Assembly (NCBI GenBank): GCA_041392765.1
Contig: JAWKLL010000015.1
Coordinates: 1 to 64,000, forward strand
Direction: 5' to 3'
Length of the DNA: 64,000 bases
Source of the DNA: Lewinella sp041392765
GTDB taxonomy: Bacteria > Bacteroidota > Bacteroidia > Chitinophagales > Saprospiraceae
The position numbers and the translations under genes are program-made. Position 1 is the stretch's first letter. Each line of letters starts with the position of its first letter. Shown here in pieces: positions 1 through 9,528 of the stretch. Under the pieces are notes generated by a model that ran no database searches, was not told the origin of the DNA, and worked only from the letters and a program-made list of their open reading frames with translations.

Positions 1-4
1 TTAG

Positions 5-1624
5 TTAGGCCAATGCGGCACGTTGTGCAATAATGTTTTCAGACTCCAAGTATTCCTCGTAAGACATCAGACTGTCGATAATGCCCTTGGGCGTGATTTC
101 TATAACGCGGTTAGAAACGGTTTGCGTAAGCTGGTGGTCATGGGAAGTAAAGATCATATTACCTTTAAAATCCCGCATAGCTTCGTTCAGCGCGGTGATG
201 GATTCCAAATCGAGGTGGTTGGTAGGCTCATCCATAAGTAGGAAGTTCGGAGAAGCTAGCATGGCCTTAGCCATCATACAACGCACCTTTTCCCCTCCCG
301 ACAATACACTGGATTGTTTGTAAACCTCCTCGCCGGAAAAGAGCATACGTCCCAAGAAACCCCGGATGAACTGCTCGTCTTTATTTTCGGAATATTGCCT
401 GAGCCAGTTGATGAGGTCTATGTCTTGACTATTGGCAAAGTAGCTTTGGTTCTCGTTAGGGATGTACGCACGGGTAATGGTTTGGCCATATTCCACGGTA
501 CCTGTATCGGGGGAAGCTTCGCCTGCCAAGATTTCATAAAAAGCCGTGATGGCGGTACTTTCATCACAAATCAAAGTGATTTTTTCGCCGTGGTTGACGG
601 TGAAGGACACATTACTAAACAGCAGGTTGCCGTTTTCATCCTTCTTGCTAAGGTTTTCCACCTTGAGGATTTGGTCACCTGGTTCGCGTTCCGGTTGGAA
701 GTTGATATAGGGGTACTTACGAGTAGAAGGCTGGATGTCTTCAAGGTTGAGTTTTTCCAATGCCTTTTTACGCGAAGTAGCCTGCCGGGATTTAGAGGCG
801 TTGGCCGAGAAACGCTGGATAAATTCCATCATCTCTTGGCGTTTTTGTTCCATCTTCTTATTCTTGTTAGCCAATTGCTGGGCTTTCAACTTGCTGGATT
901 CATACCAGAAAGTGTAGTTACCCGTGTAGATATTGATCTTTTGGAAGTCAATATCCACGACATGGGTACAGACCATGTCCAAGAAATAGCGGTCGTGGGA
1001 AACGACGATAACCATGTTTTTGAAATCGGCTAAAAAGTCGGCCAACCAAGTGATGGTGTGAGCATCAAGGTCGTTGGTAGGCTCGTCCAGAAGTAGGATA
1101 TCGGGATTGCCGAAGAGTGCCTGAGCGAGCAATACTTTTACCTTGTCGGAACCGCTAAGTTCAGACATGGTCATGTAGTGCAAGTCTTCGTGAATACCCA
1201 TATTGCTGAGCAATTCGGCGGCATCATTTTCAGCGTTCCATCCGCCCATTTCGCCGAATTTGTTTTCCAATTCTGCAGCGCGCATACCGTCTTCTTCCGT
1301 AGCATCGGGATCCATATAGATGGCATCTTTCTCCTGCATGATGCGGTACATTTCCTGGTGCCCCATGATGACAGTCTGAAGCACTTGCTCTTGCTCGTAC
1401 TCGAAGTGGTTTTGCTTGAGGACAGCCATCCGGTTACCGGGTTCGATATTGACGCTCCCTTGGTTGGGGTCGATTTCGCCGGATAATATCTTTAGGAATG
1501 TCGATTTACCTGCGCCGTTGGCACCAATCACGCCGTAGCAATTGCCTTGGGTGAATTTGAGGTCAACTTCTTTGAACAATACGCGCTTGCCATATTGCAG
1601 CCTCAGGTTTTGAACGGTTATCAT
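5..1624 (-). CDS. ABC-F family ATPase (YbiT-like)
   Basis: A soluble protein of 539 residues with two ABC nucleotide-binding domains and no membrane segments, the layout of ABC-F factors that act on the ribosome. Domain 1 has a good Walker A (GANGAGKST, about residues 34-42), an LSGSDK signature and a Walker B followed by DEPTNDLD. Domain 2 starts near residue 320 and keeps LSGGEK and DEPTNHLD. Its Walker A position reads ICDESTAITAF and lacks the GxGK[ST] core. The linker is rich in Lys, Gln and Glu, as expected for the interdomain arm. From memory, a degenerate second P-loop is common in Bacteroidota YbiT-like proteins, so I treat it as a subfamily trait and not as damage. The gene is complete, with its stop codon at the window edge. 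The exact translational role is not shown by sequence. Confidence 0.9.
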   Translation of the reverse strand: MITVQNLRLQYGKRVLFKEVDLKFTQGNCYGVIGANGAGKSTFLKILSGEIDPNQGSVNIEPGNRMAVLKQNHFEYEQEQVLQTVIMGHQEMYRIMQEKDAIYMDPDATEEDGMRAAELENKFGEMGGWNAENDAAELLSNMGIHEDLHYMTMSELSGSDKVKVLLAQALFGNPDILLLDEPTNDLDAHTITWLADFLADFKNMVIVVSHDRYFLDMVCTHVVDIDFQKINIYTGNYTFWYESSKLKAQQLANKNKKMEQKRQEMMEFIQRFSANASKSRQATSRKKALEKLNLEDIQPSTRKYPYINFQPEREPGDQILKVENLSKKDENGNLLFSNVSFTVNHGEKITLICDESTAITAFYEILAGEASPDTGTVEYGQTITRAYIPNENQSYFANSQDIDLINWLRQYSENKDEQFIRGFLGRMLFSGEEVYKQSSVLSGGEKVRCMMAKAMLASPNFLLMDEPTNHLDLESITALNEAMRDFKGNMIFTSHDHQLTQTVSNRVIEITPKGIIDSLMSYEEYLESENIIAQRAALA

Positions 1625-1739
1625 GTAAAAATAACGGTTTGGAAATGAGCCGCAAAGGTAGGAAAAAAATGCTGTCTTCCCTGTGATGTGTTTTTGTATA
1701 AATTAATTGTAAACTGGTAGAACGAACGGCCAATATCCC

Positions 1740-1747
1740 TACATTTG
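1740..1747 (+). promoter_or_regulatory. Bacteroidota -7 element before phoH
   Basis: TACATTTG fits the Bacteroidota sigma-factor -7 consensus TAnnTTTG and lies about 85 bases before the preferred phoH start. I did not find a convincing -33 element at the usual spacing, so the call rests on the -7 box and its position in the gap after the divergent ABC-F gene. Confidence 0.5.
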
Positions 1748-1832
1748 TATTTAAAGTGGACTTAGCACGGAACCTTATGATAAGGTAGCGTGTTTTGTGT
1801 TGCAATTTACACCACCAAACGGAGTATCATAC

Positions 1833-2816
1833 TTGAGCGAAATCATTTTACAGTTAGACGATATCGACCCCTTATTGTTGTGGGGAGAGCAGAATGTGCG
1901 ATTAAATCTATTGAGGGAGGCGATTCCCGAAGTGACTATCACCAGCCGAGGTAGCAATATCAAGGTATCGGGGGAGAAAAAATTCACACAGAAGGCTAAA
2001 AACCGCATTGAACTCATGGTGCGGTTGTTGCGCGAACACAAGGAACTCACTACCCAAATGGTAGAGGATTTGCTAAATGGCGACAACCCGTTGGAAAGCA
2101 AGTTGGGGTTAAGTAGTGCCAATAAAACCATTCTACACGGCAGGGACGGGCGGCCGATTCGCGCCAAGACGGTCAACCAGCAAAAACTCATTGCGGCTGC
2201 TGAAAAAAACGACATCGTTTTTGCTATCGGGCCTGCGGGTACGGGCAAGACCTACACCGCCGTAGCCTTGGCAGTGCGTGCACTTAAAAATAAGACCGTC
2301 AAGAAAATCATCCTCACTCGCCCAGCAGTAGAAGCTGGCGAAAGCTTGGGCTTTCTACCCGGCGACCTGAAGGAGAAGATCGATCCTTACCTTCGCCCCT
2401 TGTACGATGCGTTGGACGATATGATTCCTGCGGATAAATTGGCGCAGTTCATGGATACGCGGGTCATTGAAATTGCTCCTTTGGCGTATATGCGCGGGCG
2501 CACCTTGGATAATGCTTTTATCATCTTGGATGAAGCACAAAACTGCTCTACGGCTCAGTTGAAAATGTTCCTGACCCGTTTAGGCCCTACGGCCAACTGC
2601 ATCATCACGGGCGACCTCTCTCAAGTGGATTTGCCCTTTCATCAGAAATCAGGATTGAGGCGGGCAATTGAGTTGTTGCGCCCCATCGGAGGTATTGCCG
2701 CCATTTACTTATCGGCAGATGATGTAGTTCGCCACCGATTAGTCAAGGAAATCATCCGCGCCTACGAAAAAGATGATGTGCGTAGGAGAAAAGAGATTGA
2801 AGGGGAAGAAGAGTAA
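1833..2816 (+). CDS. phoH: PhoH family ATPase
   Basis: PhoH-like P-loop ATPase, a family tied to RNA metabolism and ribosome maturation (YbeZ type). An N-terminal KH-like region is followed by the NTPase core with Walker A GPAGTGKTYTA and Walker B ILDEAQN. The motifs LTRPAVEAGE and GDLSQVDLP are family hallmarks. No ATG lies near the N terminus. The frame is open from a GTG at 1797, but family members usually begin just before the segment SEIILQLDDIDP, so I prefer the TTG at 1833. That gives 327 residues, a normal length. A -7 promoter element lies upstream and a strong hairpin follows the stop, so the gene looks monocistronic. Confidence 0.93.
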   Translation: MSEIILQLDDIDPLLLWGEQNVRLNLLREAIPEVTITSRGSNIKVSGEKKFTQKAKNRIELMVRLLREHKELTTQMVEDLLNGDNPLESKLGLSSANKTILHGRDGRPIRAKTVNQQKLIAAAEKNDIVFAIGPAGTGKTYTAVALAVRALKNKTVKKIILTRPAVEAGESLGFLPGDLKEKIDPYLRPLYDALDDMIPADKLAQFMDTRVIEIAPLAYMRGRTLDNAFIILDEAQNCSTAQLKMFLTRLGPTANCIITGDLSQVDLPFHQKSGLRRAIELLRPIGGIAAIYLSADDVVRHRLVKEIIRAYEKDDVRRRKEIEGEEE

Positions 2817-2837
2817 GCATTTCAATGAGCAGATGAT

Positions 2838-2879
2838 ATAGCAACGGCCTACATCCTATCGGGTGCAGGCCGTTGCTAT
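2838..2879 (+). terminator. Hairpin terminator after phoH
   Basis: Perfect 13-bp arms, ATAGCAACGGCCT and AGGCCGTTGCTAT, around a 16-base loop, starting about 20 bases after the phoH stop. There is no long T tract after it, so intrinsic termination is likely but not certain. Confidence 0.65.
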
Positions 2880-2930
2880 GATTAGTTGAAAAAGAGACTA
2901 AGAACCGTTGTTCGTTTACATAAGTGAAAA

Positions 2931-3052
2931 GACGGAAATAACCACCCCCATTTTTTCTACCGATTCGCGAATATTTTCACGCAAGCTCCTTTTAGTCGCT
3001 TGCTTAGAAAATTTAGCGAATCAAAAATGGGGAGCAGTTATTTTAATCCGTC
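2931..3052. repeat. Palindromic element with GACGGA ends
   Basis: About 122 bp with imperfect inverted ends. The left end reads GACGGAAATAACCACC followed by a CCATTTTT run. The right end, reversed, reads GACGGATTAAAATAAC followed by CCCCATTTTT. The middle holds a second pair of related segments (GATTCGCGAA and TTAGCGAATC). It codes for nothing. It lies between phoH and the decayed DUF3078 gene. It resembles a small non-autonomous element, and shares only its outermost bases with the elements at 53.36 and 57.21 kb. Confidence 0.5.
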
Positions 3053-3085
3053 ACTAACTGAGGAAATTCAGCCTCCTCTGGTAGC

Positions 3086-4008
3086 TTACTTTTTAGTAGA
3101 AATAGCGTAAGACAAGCCAAGAATCCAGTAAGTTTGGAGAGGGTTATCTGTTTTTTCGGCGGCGAGTGCTTCTTGTTTGTTGTTGCGCAAACCAAGATCA
3201 AGACCAATACCAACCCCTTTCACAGCAGTGCTAAAACCGTTTACCCATGTCCAGTTAGACAGGTCAGCACCATCGTAACTGAGAAAGCCGATAAGTTAGA
3301 CTTCCACGCTACGCCCTTGGTTAATTGGCGAGTATAGTCTGCCACAATCTTTGTACCAGAAGATTGGAAATCGAAATCGCTGTCAGAAAATACGAAGTTG
3401 TAGTTCAATGGGTGGAATACCACTACCAAGTCTTTGATAGGAGTCCAAGTACTTACCCACAACATCTAAGTAGTAGGATTAGTAAAACGTCCATCAAGGA
3501 TGGGAAGTACGGTAATTCACCTAAGGTTGAAATAGCCAGTTTATCGAACAGTTTGTAACCATACAAAGTGATATTGAAGGCATCGGCAGAAACCTGAAAG
3601 TCGTCGATGTCATCTGGATTGAGTGAGAGTAGCGCTGTTGCGCCAAAATGATTTCAAAATCGCCATTTACAAAACCTGTAGAAGAAAAGCCAATGTTGAC
3701 CGCAAGAGGTATTGGGTTGTTCGCGGAGCAAACTTCCAGTTATTGAAAGTAGCAAAGCTAAGCCCTACATTACCAAGCAATCCCTTGTCCCAGCGTGGGT
3801 AGGGAGTCGGTTGCGTCCGTCAGGCCAGCTACTTCGCCTTTGAGCGCGCATCCACTTGCCCAGTAATTGCAGCTAGATCAGCTTCTAATTTAGCCAATTC
3901 CGTGGACTTAGCGTCTTTCATGGCTTGTAATTCTTCCGTGGTTTGCGCCCAGTTATTCTGTACAAGCGCTAAAACCAACAATGATAAGAGTAAAACGTGC
4001 TTCTTCAT
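3086..4008 (-). pseudogene. DUF3078-like outer-membrane protein, multiply frameshifted
   Basis: The N terminus reads MKKHVLLLSLLVLALVQNNWAQ, a Sec signal peptide, followed by a short coiled-coil stretch of Glu, Lys and Asp. Pieces of one protein then appear in changing frames down to a terminal segment ending GLSYAISTKK. They include NVGLSFATFNNWKFA, TWTPIKDLVVVFHPLNYNF and LSNWTWVNGFSTAVKG, which I recognise as typical of Bacteroidota DUF3078 proteins. These are predicted outer-membrane beta-barrels of unknown function. At least six frame changes are needed over about 920 bases, and several are not at homopolymers. This is either a decayed gene or a badly resolved stretch of sequence. The start at 4008 is set by the signal peptide. 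Confidence 0.65.
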
Positions 4009-4146
4009 ATTGAAATTAAATGGTGAACGTGTAATATAAACAGATAACGGGTGGTAGCGTGAGTTTAAAATATTTCGCTTTGTCACCAGTATCGCGTAGA
4101 AACCTTTTCATTCAGCCCGTAGCGGGTAGATTCAAAGTATAAAACA

Positions 4147-4998
4147 TTAACTACCTTTTTGCCCACCTTCAATGGGGACAAATCGATTTTTGCGGTGGAT
4201 AGTGTATTGTTCTGTTGACAACTTACTGAGAGGCACCACCACTTCCCCTTCCTCAGTTCGGAGTGTGAGCGAGGTGTTGTCCATCGCAATCACTTTACCC
4301 CGTTGGCCACCCACGGTTATTTCGTCATCAACTTCAAAACGATCTTTATTATAGTAAGCCGACAACATATTGGACATCAACGAACGAGAAGCCAACCCAT
4401 ACCCGATGGAAAAAGCCAAGATAACACCGCCTAAAATGATGGATATGTTATTCTCCATAAAGGTGGTCTGTAGTTCCGCCTGCTTCATAGTGACAAGTGC
4501 CACATTCAGGAATAGGAAATAGAACACCATATTCGACAGTAGTTTGCCAGAAGCGATGCCAAGGGAGTCGCAGGTAGTGCGTACCAATTTTTTGACCATA
4601 TCGCTGAGTACGATTCCCAATAGGAATACGAAAAAGGCAGCGATGGCCTTGGGTAAGTAATTGATCATATCTGTCATTAGGTTGGAAATGGCTTCCATGC
4701 CTAATACTTCAATGGCGGCCATGAGGAAGATAAACATGATCAGGTAATACACGATACTGGCCAGCATGGTACTCAGTTTAATCTCCATGCGGGTGTTGGC
4801 GATCATATCCACTTCGTTCAGTTGGGCAGCAAGTTTATCGATACCAGTTTTGGCCAATACTTTGCTGATAAGTTTGCGCAGAATACGGGCAATGATAAAC
4901 CCTACTAATAGCACAGCAAACGCTGTGATAAGATTGGGTACAACAGCCCCGAGTTGCTCCAGATGGCCAAGGATGGTATTCCAAATTTTCTGCCACAT
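4147..4998 (-). CDS. MscS-type mechanosensitive channel family protein
   Basis: Integral membrane protein of 283 residues. The first half has several hydrophobic helices (about residues 22-40, 80-100, 112-130, 150-165 and 185-205), starting with conserved TM-helix repeats of the CmpX/MscS-like type. A small beta domain follows with DRFEVDDEITVGGQRGKVIAMDNTS, the conserved middle domain of MscS. The C terminus is short and charged. The likely role is a small-conductance channel or osmotic sensor of the inner membrane. The family is confident, gating is inferred. It is followed downstream on the same strand by the DUF3078 gene and preceded by a small gene and a sigma factor, with gaps under 140 bases. 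Confidence 0.85.
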   Translation of the reverse strand: MWQKIWNTILGHLEQLGAVVPNLITAFAVLLVGFIIARILRKLISKVLAKTGIDKLAAQLNEVDMIANTRMEIKLSTMLASIVYYLIMFIFLMAAIEVLGMEAISNLMTDMINYLPKAIAAFFVFLLGIVLSDMVKKLVRTTCDSLGIASGKLLSNMVFYFLFLNVALVTMKQAELQTTFMENNISIILGGVILAFSIGYGLASRSLMSNMLSAYYNKDRFEVDDEITVGGQRGKVIAMDNTSLTLRTEEGEVVVPLSKLSTEQYTIHRKNRFVPIEGGQKGS

Positions 4999-5026
4999 GT
5001 TTGATATGAGTTTTTAAGTCTTAGTA

Positions 5027-5302
5027 CTACAGATTTGGGTAGTGTTTATCCGTATCAGGTGGGCTGATACGATTGATACCTTCGTCGTCAGTGTTTTCAA
5101 TAGGTTGCTCATGGCTGGTCATCCCTACCACTGTATCGACTAACTTACTGAGGTAAACATCCGCAATATTGCTAAGAAAGCGGATGGTACCCATTGTGTT
5201 ATCCAATTTTGATTTGACACGCACATCAACTTTGTTATCGTAAAAGCTTCTTATGCCGTCGTTTTCCATTTCATCGAATGGATTGCTGAATGGCTGATCC
5301 AT
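5027..5302 (-). CDS. Small acidic protein next to sigma factor, unknown
   Basis: A 91-residue soluble protein with many acidic residues and no signal peptide, membrane helix or known motif. It starts 17 bases after the stop of the ECF sigma factor gene on the same strand, so the two are probably co-transcribed. In that place an anti-sigma factor would be usual, but nothing in the sequence supports it. The central part (residues 25-60) could form a helix. I do not recognise the family. Confidence 0.6.
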   Translation of the reverse strand: MDQPFSNPFDEMENDGIRSFYDNKVDVRVKSKLDNTMGTIRFLSNIADVYLSKLVDTVVGMTSHEQPIENTDDEGINRISPPDTDKHYPNL

Positions 5303-5319
5303 AAATCCCCTTATTTAAG

Positions 5320-5895
5320 TTACACGGAGTCGGCGAAGGTCTCTGCTCGGATCATCCGTGCACGTTCCTTGGCTCGCTTGATTTGCATTTTAATCGCGCT
5401 TTCTGTTTTACCAAACTGTTCGGCGATGTCCTTGATTTGGGCACCATCATGGTACTTCATCAGGAGGATAGCCCGGTCGCCGCTAGGCATATCCTTCAAT
5501 ACCGTTTGCAATTGCTGGAGGTTGAGTTCGAAGATTTCCTTGTCGGGAATATCGTCCTCAGCTACATCCGGCAATCGTTCAGCTTCATCTGTAAAAACGG
5601 CTTTCTCCTTTTTCTGCCTGCGGATGTAGTCGATACAAAAGTTATAAGTAATCGAATACAACCAAGTAGAAAATTTGGATTTTTCATTAAACTTGGAAAG
5701 GTTGAGGAACACTTTGGTAAAAATTTCCTGAGTAGCATCCTCTGCTTTTTCCTCATCCCGTAGCAGGGTAATGCACTTGGCATATACCTTGCCGGAATAC
5801 CGTTCGTACAACAGATTAAAACAACGGGAAGCCTGTCTTTCTAAATAGACATGAATTACCTCCAGGTCTTCCATTTTTGCGTGACATACAGACAT
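5320..5895 (-). CDS. ECF-type RNA polymerase sigma factor
   Basis: 191 residues with sigma region 2 (CFNLLYERYSGKVYAKCI, then DAEDATQEIFTKVF-like residues and FSTWLYSITYNFCIDYIRR) and region 4 (GDRAILLMKYHDGAQIKDIAEQFGKTESAIKMQIKRAKE). The length and the absence of regions 1 and 3 place it among extracytoplasmic-function sigma factors. The helix-turn-helix of region 4 is complete. An acidic linker (about residues 105-120) joins the two regions. It leads a short cluster with a small unknown protein and the MscS-like channel, which suggests an envelope-stress or osmotic role by inference only. Confidence 0.92.
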   Translation of the reverse strand: MSVCHAKMEDLEVIHVYLERQASRCFNLLYERYSGKVYAKCITLLRDEEKAEDATQEIFTKVFLNLSKFNEKSKFSTWLYSITYNFCIDYIRRQKKEKAVFTDEAERLPDVAEDDIPDKEIFELNLQQLQTVLKDMPSGDRAILLMKYHDGAQIKDIAEQFGKTESAIKMQIKRAKERARMIRAETFADSV

Positions 5896-6089
5896 GCAAC
5901 TTATTTTTGCGGTTGCCTACCTCTTTACACACAAAAGCGTTTGTGCATTAAGACGTAGTTTGAGCCAAAAGACACAGGGAAAAGTTAAACTTTGAATAAT
6001 AATATTAAAAAAATGTTAACAAAAATCCTTGTGTACCAATCTGAGCGCAAAAATAATCGGATTCTATGACAATTGTATGGATTTATATA

Positions 6090-6581
6090 CTATCTACGTT
6101 CATACACTTCGAAAGTGAAGTCAAATTCGTCATTGCTCCCTTTTTCTTGAGGTTCGTGAGTTATTAGTTCCCACTCATCAGGGGGTAAAGCTGGGAAGTG
6201 GGTGTCGCCGGAAGGGGTAGCATGTACACGTGTGAGATAAACGCGATCCCAATACGGCATGCTTTGCAGGTATATTTCCCCACCACCAATGATAAATACT
6301 TCTGTTTCCCCATTATCAAGAGCGATGGTAAGAGCTTCTTCTATGGAATGGGCTACGATGATGCCTGTGCCCGCGTACATCACGTCGCGTGTAAGGATGA
6401 TATTGGTGCGCTTGGGAAGAGGCCGCCCCATACTTTCAAATGTCTTCCTACCCATAATGACGTGGTGTTCAAGCGTAGTGCGCTTGAAGTATTTCATATC
6501 TGAGGAGAGTCTCCAGGGAATATCGGCACCATCGCCGATTACTTGGTTGGTGGCAGTTGCCACTATTGCGGAAACGATCAT
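6090..6581 (-). CDS. folA: Dihydrofolate reductase
   Basis: Reduces dihydrofolate to tetrahydrofolate with NADPH. Visible family features are IVSAIVATATNQVIG at the N terminus, IPWRLSSDMKYFKRTT (substrate side), HHVIMGRKTFESMG and VFIIGGGEIY (cofactor side). The open frame extends upstream, but MIVSAIV at 6581 is the normal start and gives 163 residues, the usual size. It lies five bases after the stop of the PBP2 gene on the same strand and is probably the last gene of a four-gene transcript. Confidence 0.95.
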   Translation of the reverse strand: MIVSAIVATATNQVIGDGADIPWRLSSDMKYFKRTTLEHHVIMGRKTFESMGRPLPKRTNIILTRDVMYAGTGIIVAHSIEEALTIALDNGETEVFIIGGGEIYLQSMPYWDRVYLTRVHATPSGDTHFPALPPDEWELITHEPQEKGSNDEFDFTFEVYERR

Positions 6582-6586
6582 ACCAT

Positions 6587-8462
6587 TCAAGGTTGAGTGA
6601 TGAGGTTGGCGTTTTTCATCCTTTCTTCCATCCATAAGCGGCTGTCATCGATTTTGCCGTTGATATAGCGCTCTATGAGTAGGCTGGTGATAGGTGCTGC
6701 GTACGTACCCCCGAAGCCAGAATTTTCTACATATACCGCCAAGGCTATTTTGGGGTTATCCTTGGGGGCAAAAGCGAAGAAAATGGAGTGGTCTTTACCT
6801 CCGCGTTGGGTGTTTTCTGCTGTTCCCGTCTTGCCACAAATGGGAATATCGGGAATAAAGGCACTACGAGCAGTACCCGCTTGTACCACTAATTCCATAC
6901 CATCGACAACAGGAACGAAATGCTGGGGGGCAATGCCTGTTTCATGCGTTGCAATGATTGGGGCGAGGGGATGATATTACCTTCTTGGTCTTGGAGTGCC
7001 CGTACCAAGTGCGGGGTGTAATAGTACCCCCTGTTGGCTATGGCAGCGGCCATATTGGCCAAGTGCAAGTTTGTGACCAATAATTCCCTTGCCCGATACC
7101 TAACGAGCGAATCCAGATGGATTTCCAGCCAGACTCTTTAGCATAGACCTTGTCGTAATAAGCAGAGGACGGGATATTACCCTTGAGTTCACCCGGAAAA
7201 TCCACGCCCAATGTGTGCCCCATGCCAAACCGTTCCAAATAACTATTGAACTCATCTAATCCTTTGCGTGGGGTAGATTCGTCCTTGTGCCTATCGATGA
7301 TTTCGCGAAAAACTGTAACGAAATAGGCGTTGCAGGAATGTTGTATGCCTGCTGATACACTACCACAATAGGCATGGCCGTGGCAACCCGTAAGCCGCAT
7401 ACCATTGAAGTAGTAGGCACCTCCGCAACTCACCCCACGTTCGGGGGATAGTGTACCCAATTGTAAGCCGATCAACGCCACAATGGGTTTAAACAACGAG
7501 CCTGGAGGGTACTGACCCTGCACACACCGATTGAGAAGGGGCTGCAGGGTGTCATTGGCCAACTCCGCATACCGCTGCCCACGCCCCGAACCAATAGCTA
7601 AGCTGTTGGGGTCGTAGTTGGGAGAACTTACTAAGGCCAAAATTTCCCCAGTTGAGGGTTCTATGGCAACGATACTGCCTATTTTGTTTTGCATCAACTC
7701 TTCGGCATACTGCTGAAGATCCATGTCGATGGTGGAGAACAGGTCGTAGCCTGCCACCGGATCTACGTCCAATTGACCATCCGCGACGCTGCCGATGATA
7801 CGCCCGCGAATATCTTTTTCCACCCTTCGGATGCCTTTGATGCCTCGCAAATAATATTCGTAGTATTTTTCCATCCCCGTGACCCCCAAGTAATCACCTG
7901 AACTGTATATGTCTGTGGAATCTTCTAAAATTTTGTTATTGACTTCCCCAATGTACCCCAGCAGGTGGGCGGCGTGTTGGTGAGGATAGGCGCGGGCATT
8001 TCTTTCTTCAATATAGAACCCAGGGAATTGGTATAGGCTTTCTTGAAAAGCCGCGTGTTGCTCTTGCGTGATGCGCGTAAGGAACGGTTCTGCTTTGGCC
8101 TTGGAGTAGCGAGGATCTTTCCAGTTTTTATCTAAGGAGGCAATAAAATACTCCTTTGTTACGCCCAAAAGTTTACAAAATTTGGTCGTGTCGAACTGGG
8201 CGGCATTGGCTTCAAATTGGTTGTAAATAAACATCAGGTCGTAAACCGGACGATTGACCACCATGAGTTGGTTATTACGGTCGAAAATAAGCCCTCGCGA
8301 GGGGTATTCTGTCAAACGGCTGGAACCTGCTGCTTCGGCTCTTATCTTAAATTCCTTGTTGAAAACCTGAAGATTCAACAACTGCCCCAGCAGCACTAAT
8401 GCGCAGAGGATGAAGAAAATTTGAATAATCTTCGCATTATCCTTGTGTAAATCTGCTGCCAT
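6587..8462 (-). CDS. mrdA: Penicillin-binding protein 2 (two frameshifts in this sequence)
   Basis: Class B peptidoglycan transpeptidase for cell elongation, anchored by one N-terminal helix (about residues 11-30). The dimerisation domain is followed by the transpeptidase domain with active-site PGSLFKP, motif SCNAYF and KTGTAE. The protein runs through three frames. At 7086-7088 a run of three C on the + strand should be four, restoring GQGELLVTNLHLANM. At 6925-6930 a run of six G should be seven, restoring PPQHFVPVVDGMELVVQAG. Both are single-base losses in homopolymers, so sequencing error is the likely cause. It ends five bases before folA and starts five bases after rlmN, within one operon. 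Confidence 0.9.
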
Positions 8463-8467
8463 ATTCT

Positions 8468-9526
8468 TTACTGCCCTTTATTCGCCAACTGTCCGCAAGC
8501 GGCATCAATATCTTTGCCACGGCTACGCCTTACGGTGGTCATCACCCCGTGGTCGCGTAGCAAGCGTGCAAAATCGTCCACACGGTGTTCGGTTGCTTTT
8601 CGAAAATCTGCCCCGTCAATTGGGTTGTACTCAATAATATTGACCCTTACGGGAAATCGCTTGCAGAGTTTCAACAATTGCTGAGCATCCTCTAAACTGT
8701 CGTTGAAATCCTGAAAAGCAATGTACTCATAACTGATGCGATTGCCCGTTTGTTGGTAAAAATAGTCGATGGCATCCATGAGAACCGCCAGATTATTCTG
8801 TTCGTTGATGGGCATGATTTCGTTTCGCTTAGCATCGTCGGCGGCGTGCAAACTCAAAGCTAAGTTGACTTTGGTAGCATCATCGGCCAGCCGTCGAATC
8901 ATCTTAGCGATGCCTGCTGTGCTGACGGTGATACGGCGAGGGGACATATTTAACCCGTCGGGTGAGGTGATACGGTTGATGCTCTCCAAAACAGGCTGGT
9001 AAGCCAACAAAGGTTCGCCCATTCCCATATATACGATATTGGTAAGGGGGTGCCCAAATTTTTCTATACATTGTTGGTTTACCAACACGACTTGATCAAC
9101 GATTTCTGCAGCACTTAGGTTGCGCTCCCTTTTCATTTGCCCCGTAGCGCAAAACTTGCAAGTCAAACTACAGCCTACTTGGCAGGATACGCAAACGGTA
9201 AAACGATCATCATCCGGCACGGGTATGAGAACGGATTCCACCAAGTAACCATCGTGCAACCGGAAACGGGTTTTCACGGTGCCATCTAAGCTGTGTTGCA
9301 CTTTATCTGCTGCAATAGGCAGGATACTGAAAGCAGTAGAAAGTTTTTCCCGCAAGGGTTTAGACAGGTTCGTCATCTCCTCGAAAGAATGTGCACCTTT
9401 TTTCCAGAGCCACTCATCAATTTGCTTAGCGCGGAATTTGGGTTCTCCCAAAGCAATCACAGCCTCCTGAATGTCAGGTAGGCTGAGTTGGCGAATATCG
9501 GTCTTGATGATGGTTGGTATATCCAC
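8468..9526 (-). CDS. rlmN: 23S rRNA (A2503)/tRNA methyltransferase RlmN
   Basis: Radical-SAM enzyme that makes 2-methyladenosine at A2503 of 23S rRNA and in some tRNAs. The CxxxCxxC iron-sulfur motif appears as CSLTCKFCA. GMGEPLLAYQPV and RRITVSTAGI are family signatures, and a Cys near the C terminus (DAACGQL) matches the catalytic methyl-carrying cysteine. At 352 residues it has normal length. It sits tightly between the OmpA-like gene and PBP2 on the same strand. Confidence 0.96.
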   Translation of the reverse strand: MDIPTIIKTDIRQLSLPDIQEAVIALGEPKFRAKQIDEWLWKKGAHSFEEMTNLSKPLREKLSTAFSILPIAADKVQHSLDGTVKTRFRLHDGYLVESVLIPVPDDDRFTVCVSCQVGCSLTCKFCATGQMKRERNLSAAEIVDQVVLVNQQCIEKFGHPLTNIVYMGMGEPLLAYQPVLESINRITSPDGLNMSPRRITVSTAGIAKMIRRLADDATKVNLALSLHAADDAKRNEIMPINEQNNLAVLMDAIDYFYQQTGNRISYEYIAFQDFNDSLEDAQQLLKLCKRFPVRVNIIEYNPIDGADFRKATEHRVDDFARLLRDHGVMTTVRRSRGKDIDAACGQLANKGQ

Positions 9527-9528
9527 GA

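Noticed and set aside
314..1033. 239-residue ORF opposite the ABC-F gene
   Set aside because: Antisense shadow of a clear coding frame; no family features.
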